A DNA stretch of 64,000 nt from the IMG/VR virus record IMGVR_UViG_3300045131_001736, positions 1-64,000 of that record; one strand, given 5' to 3'. This DNA comes from a virus. The first letter of the stretch is position 1, and every line of letters starts with the position of its first letter. A model generated the notes under the pieces. That model was not told where the DNA came from, did no database searches, and saw only the letters and a list, made by a program, of their open reading frames with translations. The position numbers and the translations under genes are program-made. Shown here in pieces: positions 1-10,200 of this stretch.

Positions 1-1318
1 AACCAGATGTTCCACTCGTTCCAGATGTTCCACTACTTCCAGAAGAACCACTTGAACCACCACTACCAGCAGTACCTCTTGTTCCAGAAGTTCCGCTTGT
101 ACCAGATGTTCCAGAAGTTCCGCTTGTACCAGATGTTCCAGACGAACCACTACTTCCAGATGTACCACCAGTTCCAGCAGTTCCACCTGTACCACTACTT
201 CCTATTAATCCATTTATTCCACTCGTTCCAGATGTTCCAGATGTTCCACTACTTCCAGAAGAACCAGATGTTCCAGAAGAACCACTACTTCCACTTGTCC
301 CAGAAGAACCTGAAGTTCCACTCGTTCCACTTGTACCAGATGAACCACTACTTCCAGATGAACCAGACGTTCCACCCGTACCAGCCGTTGAATTTGTACC
401 TGATGAACCGCTAGTTCCAGAGGTTCCAGAAGAACCACTACTTCCAGAGGTTCCGCTACTACCGCTACTCCCAGACGAACCTGATGTACCACCATCTCCA
501 ACAACTCCATCTATACCACTCGTTCCAGAAGTACCACGAGTACCACTTGTTCCAGAAGTTCCCGAGCTTCCACTTGAACCACTACTACCACTTGAACCAG
601 ATATTCCAGATGTTCCAGATGTTCCAGAAGAACCAGAAGAACCAGACGAACCAGATATCCCACTAGTCCCAGAAGTTCCTGAAGTTCCCGAAGTTCCTCT
701 TGTTCCAGAAGTACCACTCGTTCCCGATGAACCAGATGAACCAGATGTTCCACTACTTCCACTTGAACCACTACTTCCGCTTGTTGCGGATGTACCACCA
801 CTTCCGCTTGTTGCTGATGTTCCAGACGAACCACTTATTCCAGAAGAACCCGATGTTCCAGATGAACCAGAGGTTCCAGAAGAACCAGAGGTACCACGTG
901 TACCACTTGTACCAGATGTTCCACCACTTCCAGATGTTCCGCTTGAACCGAATCCACTTGAACCAGATGAACCTGAAGTTCCACTTGTTCCAGAAGTTCC
1001 AGATGTACCGCTACTTCCACTACTTCCACTACTTCCGCTTGTACCAGATGTCCCAGAAGTTCCAGATGAACCACTAGTTCCTCTCGTACCACTACTTCCG
1101 CTTGTACCAGATGAACCACCACTACCAGATGTTCCACCACTACCAGATGTTCCACTTGTCCCAGATGTTCCACTACTTCCACTTGAACCACTACTTCCAC
1201 TTGAACCACTAGCTCCAGAAGAACCACTACTACCACTTGTCCCAGAAGTACCACTTGTCCCAGACGTACCTGAAGTACCTGAAGTACCACTCGTACCTGA
1301 TGTACCAGCCGTACCAGC
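1..1318 (-). repeat. Gly-x-y triplet tract (GTS/GSS) in the partial fibre
   Basis: Every third residue is Gly and the other two are almost always Ser or Thr, with rare Asn, Asp, Arg or Ala and one Phe. At DNA level this is a 9-base-like periodicity in which Gly, Ser and Thr codons vary (GGA/GGT, AGT/TCT, ACA/ACG), so the protein pattern is kept while the DNA has drifted. The tract continues past base 1. Confidence 0.9.
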
Positions 1319-2197
1319 CGCAGGTTCCCATATCAATCCAGTCCAACGATATATGTTAGTATCTGAAGTGTTATAATATATTTCACCAACTTTACCAGAT
1401 ACTGGGTTTGATGTATATGATGGTATTTGTATTGTATCTTTAACTCTTAACGAACCAGTAAATTCATGCGTATCCGAAGATTGGTCACCAAATTTATTGG
1501 AACCAGATGAAAATATTATTGATGAAGATATGTATGTTGTTTTTAATTCAGTTGCGGTAATTGTACCTGCTACATTTAAACTTTTTAAAGTTGTTGTACC
1601 ATCTACATTTAAATTACCAGCTATTTGAGCAGAACCACTAACTCCTAAATATTTTTCAGTTACGATTCCTACATTTACTTCTAATCCTTTATTAGGAGAA
1701 ATGGTTGCGGTTGCTGAACCTGATTTTAATCGATTAATATCACCAATCGATGCCGCTGATATATTTGTTATGTTTGAACCATCTCCAGCTAAGAAAGATG
1801 CCGATACCGTTCCAGTAGTTAATAAAGAACCGGTTATATCAGTATTAACATTTATAGAAAGTTTATTATTTGATATTCTAGCTGTCCCATCTCCACTTTG
1901 AATTTTAGATTGTGCATCTGCGGTTAATCCTTCAAATGGAATTTTGGTTAAATTTGAACCATCACCACTAAATGAACCAGAGAATGAGCCGGAAAATTGA
2001 GAACCAACAAATTTACTACCACTAAAAGCAGAACCAGTATATGATGATGCCAAAACACCATTAGTAACTGATAATTTAGTGTTGATATCTAACGATGCCG
2101 TTGATACCGTTAATTGCTGTACTCCGTTTACATCAACCGATAGTAAACTTTGACTGACCTGATTAATACCATTTGGATTCTTACCTGCGTACTTCAT
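1..2197 (-). CDS. Giant tail fibre, N-terminal part (cut by window start)
   Basis: This gene starts with ATG at 2197-2195 (MKYAGKNPNGINQ...) and stays open to base 1, so at least 732 residues are in the window and the C-terminus lies outside. The first ~290 residues carry the same modules as the 3994-residue fibre downstream of it in coordinates: SGSF/FSGS strands, GDGSNLT/NIS turns and one SGSATATISPNKGLEV block. A Gly-x-y tract (GTS/GSS) then fills the rest. The role is inferred to be a trimeric tail or side fibre. It follows a pair of short fibre-like genes with only a 12-base gap to the next stop, so it is probably co-transcribed with them. The fibre call rests on composition and repeats, not on a recognised catalytic fold. 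Confidence 0.8.
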   Translation of the reverse strand, partial: MKYAGKNPNGINQVSQSLLSVDVNGVQQLTVSTASLDINTKLSVTNGVLASSYTGSAFSGSKFVGSQFSGSFSGSFSGDGSNLTKIPFEGLTADAQSKIQSGDGTARISNNKLSINVNTDITGSLLTTGTVSASFLAGDGSNITNISAASIGDINRLKSGSATATISPNKGLEVNVGIVTEKYLGVSGSAQIAGNLNVDGTTTLKSLNVAGTITATELKTTYISSSIIFSSGSNKFGDQSSDTHEFTGSLRVKDTIQIPSYTSNPVSGKVGEIYYNTSDTNIYRWTGLIWEPAAGTAGTSGTSGTSGTSGTSGTSGTSGTSGSSGSSGASGSSGSSGSSGSSGTSGTSGTSGSGGTSGSGGSSGTSGSSGTRGTSGSSGTSGTSGTSGSSGSSGSSGTSGTSGTSGTSGSSGSSGFGSSGTSGSGGTSGTSGTRGTSGSSGTSGSSGTSGSSGISGSSGTSATSGSGGTSATSGSSGSSGSSGTSGSSGSSGTSGTSGTRGTSGTSGTSGTSGISGSSGSSGSSGTSGTSGISGSSGSSGSSGSSGTSGTSGTRGTSGTSGIDGVVGDGGTSGSSGSSGSSGTSGSSGSSGTSGTSGSSGTNSTAGTGGTSGSSGSSGSSGTSGTSGTSGSSGTSGSSGSSGTSGSSGSSGTSGTSGTSGINGLIGSSGTGGTAGTGGTSGSSGSSGTSGTSGTSGTSGTSGTSGTRGTAGSGGSSGSSGSSGTSGTSGTSG

Positions 2198-2209
2198 TAA
2201 TCTTTATAT

Positions 2210-2542
2210 TTATGTAATTTCTAATACTGATACTACAACATCAGCTGATGTGTTCACCGATGATGTTACAGTAATAGAGTCATTTGCTTCTAATACTACT
2301 TTTTGGTCACCACCTACTAAAATAGTTGATGAACCTTGTGGAATTAATACTCCTTTAATTAAATATTTTGTTACCCCAGCTGAGTTATCAGTTATCTGAA
2401 CATCAACGTTGATGTTTTGAGCAACAATATTTGCTACACTAACCCCAATTACCGTTGCAACAGCATTGGATGGAGTCGTATAAACACTTAAACCACCCGT
2501 TCCGGCTGGTCCTTTAACACTATTTTTAAATGTATTTGCCAT
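2210..2542 (-). CDS. Small virion protein, VYTTPS-type
   Basis: The 110-residue product has no signal peptide or membrane segment. It has a VYTTPS motif (residues ~21-26), alternating short hydrophobic strands, and a GGDQKVVLEANDSITV stretch near the C-terminus. From memory this resembles short beta-rich structural proteins next to fibre genes in T4-like marine phages; the exact role is unknown. The same VYTTPS start is seen in the 286-residue protein at 16279-17139, so the two probably share an N-terminal fold. It sits between two fibre genes with gaps of about 12 bases, consistent with one transcript. Confidence 0.7.
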   Translation of the reverse strand: MANTFKNSVKGPAGTGGLSVYTTPSNAVATVIGVSVANIVAQNINVDVQITDNSAGVTKYLIKGVLIPQGSSTILVGGDQKVVLEANDSITVTSSVNTSADVVVSVLEIT

Positions 2543-2553
2543 ATTTTATTTTT

Positions 2554-2874
2554 TTATCCCAATGCAATCGCAAATGCTATCGCTGAATCCAATACATTTA
2601 CACCATCCACATTAAATGAACCGCCTTGTAAATCTATCGAACCAGAAACCGCAATAGAGCCACTTGATACCAATACATATTGAGTAGTATTACCTTTATC
2701 ATACCCTAATCGTAAACTATCTTTTACACTTAGGTTAGTAAATTCAGCAGTTGTTACTTCAATATCTCCCTTAAAGGAACCAGTAAAACTTCCAGTAAAT
2801 GAACCACTTAGGGTTGCATATGCGGAAGGTGCTTGGTTAATTGAGCCCGAAAAACTTGGTGCATCTATTCTCAT
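2554..2874 (-). CDS. Short fibre-like protein
   Basis: The 106-residue product is built of the same SGSFTGSFTGSFKGD strands found in the N-terminal modules of the giant fibres, followed by a sequence rich in beta-strand residues ending VLDSAIAFAIALG. It may be a fibre cap, connector or a remnant of a larger fibre. A candidate promoter element lies 26 bases upstream of the ATG, so it could head the transcript that runs into the partial giant fibre. No catalytic motif is visible. Confidence 0.65.
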   Translation of the reverse strand: MRIDAPSFSGSINQAPSAYATLSGSFTGSFTGSFKGDIEVTTAEFTNLSVKDSLRLGYDKGNTTQYVLVSSGSIAVSGSIDLQGGSFNVDGVNVLDSAIAFAIALG

Positions 2875-2900
2875 TTGCTATTTATTCCATTCTTTATAGG

Positions 2901-2910
2901 TATAAATATA
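2901..2910 (-). promoter_or_regulatory. Candidate promoter element TATATTTATA
   Basis: An exact copy of the recurring intergenic 10-mer TATAYTTATA, ending 26 bases before the ATG of the short fibre-like gene. Confidence 0.45.
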
Positions 2911-2925
2911 AACAAATTTCTTTTA

Positions 2926-3378
2926 CTACATTGGTTTAGCCGGCCAGCTTAAATTATATGGATTTTGTTGAGATGTTACATCTCTTAAAGATTGTCTATA
3001 TGTTTGCCACTCAACTAAAGTAGTACCACTTATAGGTGAGTCTTGAAATTGGGTCCAATCTGATTGTGCTAATAAAGCATCTCTCATAATTCTAATTTCT
3101 ACCCATTTTTCTTCAAGTTTTACTGAAATTTCTGATTCAGTTGCATCGGTTATATTCCAAACTTGAATATATGATGAATCGGATAGGATTGGAGTACCTT
3201 CCTCTATGTTTTTTGTATAATCATCAGTATATTCAGTAGCTTCTACATAATATACATCAAATGATTCTAATACCTCATTAGTTAACACCGCAGGGAAACT
3301 TGTATTTGGATTTTCCAATTTAAGTTCACTAATTGTGTAAGGATATCTTATATTTCCGTTTTCTAATTTTAAATACAT
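2926..3378 (-). CDS. Tail-fibre assembly chaperone-like protein
   Basis: The 150-residue protein ends in a domain with the pattern RDALLAQSDWTQFQDSP followed by a WxxYRQxLRD motif, which matches the phage tail-assembly chaperone (APC-type) domain found beside fibre genes. A second gene with the same C-terminal domain lies at 60307-60693, beside the receptor-binding fibre. The N-terminal ~95 residues (LENGNIRYPYTISELK...) differ from the paralogue and may select the partner fibre. It is 7 bases from the LRR gene upstream of it. The family is known to assist folding or oligomerisation of tail fibres; which fibre it serves here is inferred from position. Confidence 0.7.
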   Translation of the reverse strand: MYLKLENGNIRYPYTISELKLENPNTSFPAVLTNEVLESFDVYYVEATEYTDDYTKNIEEGTPILSDSSYIQVWNITDATESEISVKLEEKWVEIRIMRDALLAQSDWTQFQDSPISGTTLVEWQTYRQSLRDVTSQQNPYNLSWPAKPM

Positions 3379-3385
3379 ATCTTTA

Positions 3386-4264
3386 TTATTTCCAATTTAC
3401 AGGTATTGATGCGTAATTTGTAATTCCAGTACAATTGTTAAATGCGTTTGTACCTAATGGTTCAGGTGACCTAGACCAAAGTGCTTCAACAGTTCCCCAA
3501 CTAGCTGAACCATTGGTTATGGAACTCATATTAAATATATTCGTAAATACCGTAACATTTGGATTATATGAAAATGTTGGTATATTTGTTAACGCTCTAT
3601 TATTTCTAAATGTAGATGAAAAGTTAATTACTTGTGTATTATATCTGAATAATTCATTTGGTACACTCACTAATGATGTACATGCGTTAAAAGTTGAGTT
3701 AAATGATGTTACTAAAGTACATTCATCAAATAAATTGTTTGGAACTGATGTTATTCTTGTAAATGAAAATGTATCTATAAAATCCAATACTATTGGAGAA
3801 TAACTAAATAAATCAGATGGGATTGATGTTATACCAGTACCCCTAAATGTATTGTTAAATTGAGTTATTCTACTTAAACCAATTGCACCACCAGGTATTG
3901 ATGTTATATTTGTACATCCATAAAAGTTAATACTTCTTAATCCAACATTTCCCCAATCAAGTATCGCAGTATATAATACTCTATATGTACTATTATCAAC
4001 CCTAAATCCAGGTAGTGAACCAATTACAGATACCGTATATGTACCAGCGGTTGCATATGTATGAAATCTATTAATATCAGTTACACTTTCTATAATAGGT
4101 GATGAATTACCATCACCCCATCCTACTTGAACTTTTGGTTGAGTACCACCAACAGTTACTAAAGGTAATTCAAATAATTGCCCAGCACCAACTGTTAGTT
4201 GGAATTGAAATGGTAGTACCTCACTACCACCGGCTGCTGTTACTAATCTTCTTGCTATACTCAT
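3386..4264 (-). CDS. BspA-like leucine-rich repeat protein with PKD-like N-terminus
   Basis: The first ~90 residues resemble a PKD/Ig-like domain (VQVGWGDGNSSPII followed by HTYATAGTYTVSVIG). From about residue 105 on there are BspA-type leucine-rich repeats of ~22-25 residues with the pattern ITSIPSxLFxxxxxVxxFxxTF. BspA-type repeats are known in surface adhesins of Bacteroidota and others and bind proteins or surfaces. No signal peptide is seen, which fits a virion protein. Its place directly after the 3994-residue fibre (7-base gap) suggests a fibre-tip adhesin or fibre-associated receptor binder. The function is inferred. Confidence 0.7.
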   Translation of the reverse strand: MSIARRLVTAAGGSEVLPFQFQLTVGAGQLFELPLVTVGGTQPKVQVGWGDGNSSPIIESVTDINRFHTYATAGTYTVSVIGSLPGFRVDNSTYRVLYTAILDWGNVGLRSINFYGCTNITSIPGGAIGLSRITQFNNTFRGTGITSIPSDLFSYSPIVLDFIDTFSFTRITSVPNNLFDECTLVTSFNSTFNACTSLVSVPNELFRYNTQVINFSSTFRNNRALTNIPTFSYNPNVTVFTNIFNMSSITNGSASWGTVEALWSRSPEPLGTNAFNNCTGITNYASIPVNWK

Positions 4265-4271
4265 AACTTTC

Positions 4272-7200
4272 TTAACTTAAATTTGCTGCGGATAAGAATC
4301 CATAATATGTTGTTCCACCATCATAAGTATAGAATACTAAAATATCAGTTCCATTTGCAGTTAACGCAGGTGCTATACCACCAGCCCAATCTACTGATGC
4401 CGGCCATGTTGTTGTAAAGTTACCACCATTCACATAAACCAACGTAAATCCAAATCCCTGAGGAGATGATGGTGGGTTTGAGAATGTGTAAGTAACATTT
4501 GCATTAGCCGTATATCTAAAATTATTTGCAGTTGTTAAATTAATTGTTACACTTCCACCCGTACCTAAATTAGAAAATAATTCTCTAAAGTTAGGTGTAT
4601 AAACTGATGTATTTGCAGTTACATTATTTCCAGTTATATTACCTGATATAGTTGCGTTACCCGTTACATCTAATAAAGTACCATCATAAGTAAGTCCACT
4701 TTCAGCTGTAATATTGGGTGATGACCCATTTAGTGTAAGAACTCCGTTATTAGTAGTTCCAGTAATTGTAGCCGATATCCCAGATGAACCAGATGTACCA
4801 GATGAACCACCATCACCAGTAATACCAGATGTACCACTTAAACCACTTGAACCACTTGAACCAGCCATTCCAGATGTTCCAGATGAACCACTACTTCCAA
4901 ATAAAGTTCCATCTAAACCAGATGTACCTGCGGTTCCAGATGAACCATTTGTACCCAATCCAGATGAACCCGATGTACCAGATGTACCGGATGAACCAAA
5001 TAAAGTTCCATCCTGCCCAGATGTTCCAGAAGTACCATTAGTACCTAATCCAGATGTACCATTAGTACCTAATCCAGATGTACCAGAAGTACCACTACTT
5101 CCGAATAAAGTTCCATCTTGTCCACTTGTTCCAGATGAACCATTTGTTCCAATGCCAGATGTTCCATTACTTCCACTTACTCCGCTTGTTCCAGAAGAAC
5201 CACTACTTCCAAATAAAGTTCCATCTTGTCCACTTGTCCCAGATGTTCCAGCAGTACCCGTTATACCAGATGTACCATCAGTACCAATACCAGATGTTCC
5301 CGATGTTCCAGAAGAACCAAATAAAGTTCCATCCTGTCCAGATGTTCCCGAAGTACCAGCGGTGCCCGTTATACCAGAAGTACCAGATGAGCCACTTTCA
5401 CCACTTGTACCAGAAGTACCTGATGAACCAAATAATGTTCCATCTTGTCCAGAAGTACCTGATGTTCCATTCGTACCAACTCCAGATGTTCCAGAAGAAC
5501 CACTTTCACCTGATGTTCCGCTTGTACCAGACGAACCAAATAAAGTTCCATCTTGTCCAGAAGTACCCGATGTTCCATTAGTTCCAACACCAGATGTTCC
5601 AGACGAACCACTTTCACCTGATGTACCAGATGTTCCAGATGAACCGAATAAAGTTCCATCTTGCCCAGAAGTACCTGATGTTCCATTTGTACCTAACCCA
5701 GAAGTACCAGATGAACCACTTTCACCTGATGTTCCAGATGTACCAGATGAACCGAATAACGTACCATCCTGTCCACTTGTTCCAGAAGTACCATTTGTAC
5801 CTAACCCAGATGTTCCTGATGAACCACTTTCACCACTTGTACCAGATGTTCCAGACGAACCGAATAAAGTTCCATCTTGTCCAGAAGTACCTGATGTTCC
5901 ATTTGTCCCAATACCACTTGTACCAGATGAACCACTTTCACCACTTGTCCCAGATGTTCCACTACTTCCAAATAAAGTTCCATCTTGTCCACTAGTCCCA
6001 GAGGTTCCGTTTGTACCTAAACCAGAAGTACCTGATGAACCACTTTGACCACTTGTTCCAGATGTTCCACTACTTCCAAATAAAGTTCCATCTTGTCCGC
6101 TTGTTCCAGAGGTTCCGTTTGTACCTAAACCAGAAGTACCTGATGAACCACTTTGACCTGATGTACCAGATGTACCACTACTTCCAAATAAAGTTCCATC
6201 TTGTCCGCTTGTTCCAGACGTACCAGCAGTTCCACTACTTCCGCTTGTTCCAGATGAACCAGATGTACCAGATGTACCAGCAGTTCCATTACTTCCAAAG
6301 AATGTTCCATCTTGTCCGCTTGTTCCAGAAGTTCCAGATGTACCACTTGAACCGGATGTACCATTAGTACCAACACCAGATGTTCCAGAGGTTCCAGATG
6401 AACCAAAGAATGTTCCATCTTGTCCGCTTGTTCCAGAAGTTCCAGATGTACCGCTTGAACCACTCAAACCACTTGTTCCACTACTTCCACTTGTACCAGA
6501 AGTACCCGATGAACCAGAAGAACCGAAGAATGTTCCATCAACTCCACTTGTTCCAGAAGTTCCACTACTTCCCGATGTTCCAGTTGAACCAGAAGAACCC
6601 GAAGTACCACTACTTCCAAATAAAGTTCCATCTAAACCAGATGTACCTGCGGTTCCAGATGTTCCAGATGTACCACTTGAACCAGATGTACCACTACTTC
6701 CACTACTTCCACTTGTCCCAGAAGTTCCACTAATTCCCGATGAACCAGACGTACCATTAGTACCAGATGAACCAGATGAACCACTTGTACCAGACGAACC
6801 TGAAGTTCCATTTAAACCTGAAGTTCCAGATGTACCATTTGAACCAGATAAACCACTTGTTCCAGATGTACCATATGAACCAGATGTACCATCCGTTCCA
6901 GTTGAACCAGAAGTTCCACTACTTCCACTCGTTCCATCAACTCCACTTGTTCCAGATGAACCAGATGAACCAGATGTACCATCCGTTCCCGTTGAACCAC
7001 TTGAACCAGAAGTTCCACTACTTCCACTCGTTCCATTCGAACCACTTGTCCCACTTGTCCCAGAAGAACCAGAAGTACCAGAAGTTCCACTACTACCAGT
7101 TGAACCAGAAGAACCAGAAGTACCACTACTTCCTGATGTACCATTCGAACCACTCGTACCACTTGTTCCAGAAGAACCACTTGTCCCATCCGTTCCCGTT

Positions 7201-10200
7201 GAACCACTTGTTCCAGATGTTCCACTACTTCCGCTTGTTCCATTTGAACCACTCGTACCACTTGTCCCAGAAGAACCACTACTTCCCGATGTACCATCAG
7301 TACCGGTTGAACCAGATGAACCAGAAGTACCACTACTTCCACTCGTTCCGTTTGTACCAGAGGTTCCAGATGTTGCACTTGTTCCAGATGTACCTGATGT
7401 TCCACTCGTTCCCGATGTTCCAGAAGAACCAGATGTTCCAGATGAACCATTCTCACCACTAGTTCCAGAAGTTCCAGAAGTTCCCGATGTACCACTTGTC
7501 CCAGATGTACCAGAAGTGCCAGAAGTTCCCGATGTACCAGATGTACCCGATGTTCCATCTAATCCGCTTGTTCCACTTGAACCAGAAGTACCATCAACTC
7601 CACTTGTCCCGCTTGAACCAGAAGTTCCAGATGAACCACTTTCACCGCTCGTACCACTCGTACCAGAAGAACCACTACTTCCACTCGTTCCACTCGTTCC
7701 AGACGAACCAGATGAACCAGATGAACCAGAAGAACCCGATGTCCCACTACTTCCACTACTTCCTGATGAACCCGATGTTCCACTACTTCCACTACTTCCA
7801 CTTGAACCACTACTACCACTTGAACCAGAAGTTCCACTACTACCACTCGTTCCAGAGGTACCAGAAGTACCACTACTTCCACTTGTTCCAGAAGAACCAG
7901 AGGTTCCACTTGTCCCAGAAGAACCTGAAGTTCCACTCGTACCAGATGTTCCACTACTACCAGAAGTACCAGATGTACCAGAAGTTCCGTTTTTATCAAC
8001 AATTTCAATAATTCCAATCATTGATGAATGAACTGCACATTGATAAACAATATTGTTTGGTGCATCTTCAGGTACTCTATATGCTATTAAATCAGTTGTT
8101 CCAGCTAATCCATTTAATGGGTCATTATTTATTGTACCATCTACAACTGAAGTATTACCGCTTGATAATCTTAATGCAAATGGGTGTGATGCTGAAACTC
8201 CACTTACATCAAAGTAAAATAATTCACCTCTTACTAATGTTAAGGTTGGGAATGTAGCATCATCATATCCATCAAATGCATAATTGAATCCATCATTAAT
8301 TACTTCGAAAAGTCTACCACCTTCTCTACCAGATGTTCCAGAAGAACCAGAAGTGCCCGATGTTCCCGAAGAACCAGATGTACCAGTAGTACCACTTGAA
8401 CCAGACGTTCCACTCGTACCACTACTTCCACTTGAACCACTTGTTCCAGATGAACCTGATGAACCAGAGGTTCCAGACGAACCTGATGTTCCTGAAGAAC
8501 CACTACTTCCACTACTTCCACTCGTTCCGCTTGTTCCAGATGAACCAGACGAACCTGATGAACCAGAGGTTCCACTACTTCCACTACTTCCGCTTGAACC
8601 ACTACTTCCGCTTGAACCAGATGTTCCAGATGAACCACTACTACCACTTGAACCACTTGAACCAGATGTTCCAGAAGAACCACTTGAACCAGATGTTCCA
8701 GAAGAACCACTACTTCCAGAAGAACCAGATGTTCCACTACTTCCAGATGTTGCTGAAGTACCAGACGTTCCAGATGTTCCACTTGTCCCACTTGTTCCAG
8801 ATGAACCACTACTTCCACTACTTCCAGAAGTACCAGACGTTCCAGATGTTCCAGATGTTGCTGAAGTACCAGACGTTCCAGATGTTCCACTTGTTCCACT
8901 TGTCCCAGATGAACCAGACGTACCATTTGTTCCAGATGTACCTGATGTTCCAGATGTACCTGATGTTCCACTCGTACCAGAAGTTCCACTACTTCCACTC
9001 GTTCCACTCGTTCCGCTTGTTCCAGATGTACCACCAGTTCCAGATGTACCACCAGTTCCAGATGTACCATCTACTCCACTCGTACCAACAGCTGCATCGA
9101 TTGATTGTTGTTCTAATCTTCCAGTTGTTGGGTTATAGGTAACCACTAAATTTGTTGAACCTAATGGTAAATTTTGTATGAATGTACTACCAGTTACAAT
9201 TAAACTACCCGATACATTTAAACTTCCCGTTAGTGCAGCATAACCTTCAAATGGGAAACCAGTACCACTTCCACCACCAACTGCGTTTAATGCGTATTCG
9301 GCTATTGATGCAAATGATGATGAGAACACATACATTGATGCGGTTTGAGATGATAGTAAATCACCATCACCAGTACCACCGCCACCTAAGATAGTTACTA
9401 ATATACCATCAGAACCAGAATCAATTACACTTACACCAGAACCAGTAAAGTTAATTTTTCCAGTTTCAGTTTGTACTAACGAACTTGTATAGTAAATGAA
9501 TAAATCAGTTCCACCACTACCAGCTTCACCAGCATTTAATGCGTAAGATGCAGTAAGAGCGAAAGATGAACTCAACACCGTCATAGATGATGTTTGTTCG
9601 TTTCTTACAAAGTTTTGTAAATCGTTTAATAATGCAAGAGATGCCGAATCAATACCAGCTACATTTAATGCAGTATCAGCAGTTTCTGCTGAAATTGCTC
9701 TAGACGCTGATGGTACAATTCCAATTACGTTGTTACCACTAATTGCTCCACTTATTTTTGAACCACCACTACCAACTACTACAACTCCAGAAGTTAAACC
9801 ACTAAATACTACTCTAACTCTATCACTGTCCAATGGTATGATAGCTTGAGGTATAATCATTCCATTTGTACCAGCTTCATAAACTTGTACGATTGGATAA
9901 TCAACATCAAAGTTGTGTACAACCGTTACTTCAGTTACATTTGTAAATGGTTCTGCGGTTGTTGGTGTACTCTCAGGTACAGGTACATATTTAGAACGGG
10001 CCGCATCATAGATAAGAATATCTCTATCTTCAGCATCACCCTCTCCATAGTATCCACCATAGAATGAACCGGTAATTTGTCCACCATAAATTACAGGTGC
10101 GTATATATTTTTTTCAACACTTAAGTTTCCACTAACTGATGCGGATGCGTTAACAACTAATCCAAAGTTTGGTGAAAGTACCGTTGTAAATGAACCACTT

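Noticed and set aside
4714-6048. Long plus-strand reading frame coding Pro-rich VPDEPDVP repeats
   Set aside because: It is the antisense of the Gly-x-y tract: repeated Gly/Ser/Thr codons read backwards have no stops. No promoter or start context supports it, and all other genes are on the minus strand.
4890-6640. CRISPR-like regular repeats of about 108 bases
   Set aside because: The repeats are in frame within a fibre gene, spacers are Gly-x-y coding, and no Cas genes are near.
7516-9138. Further plus-strand Pro/Val/Glu repeat frames
   Set aside because: They are also shadows of the same repeats and stop or change at the cupredoxin-like domain.
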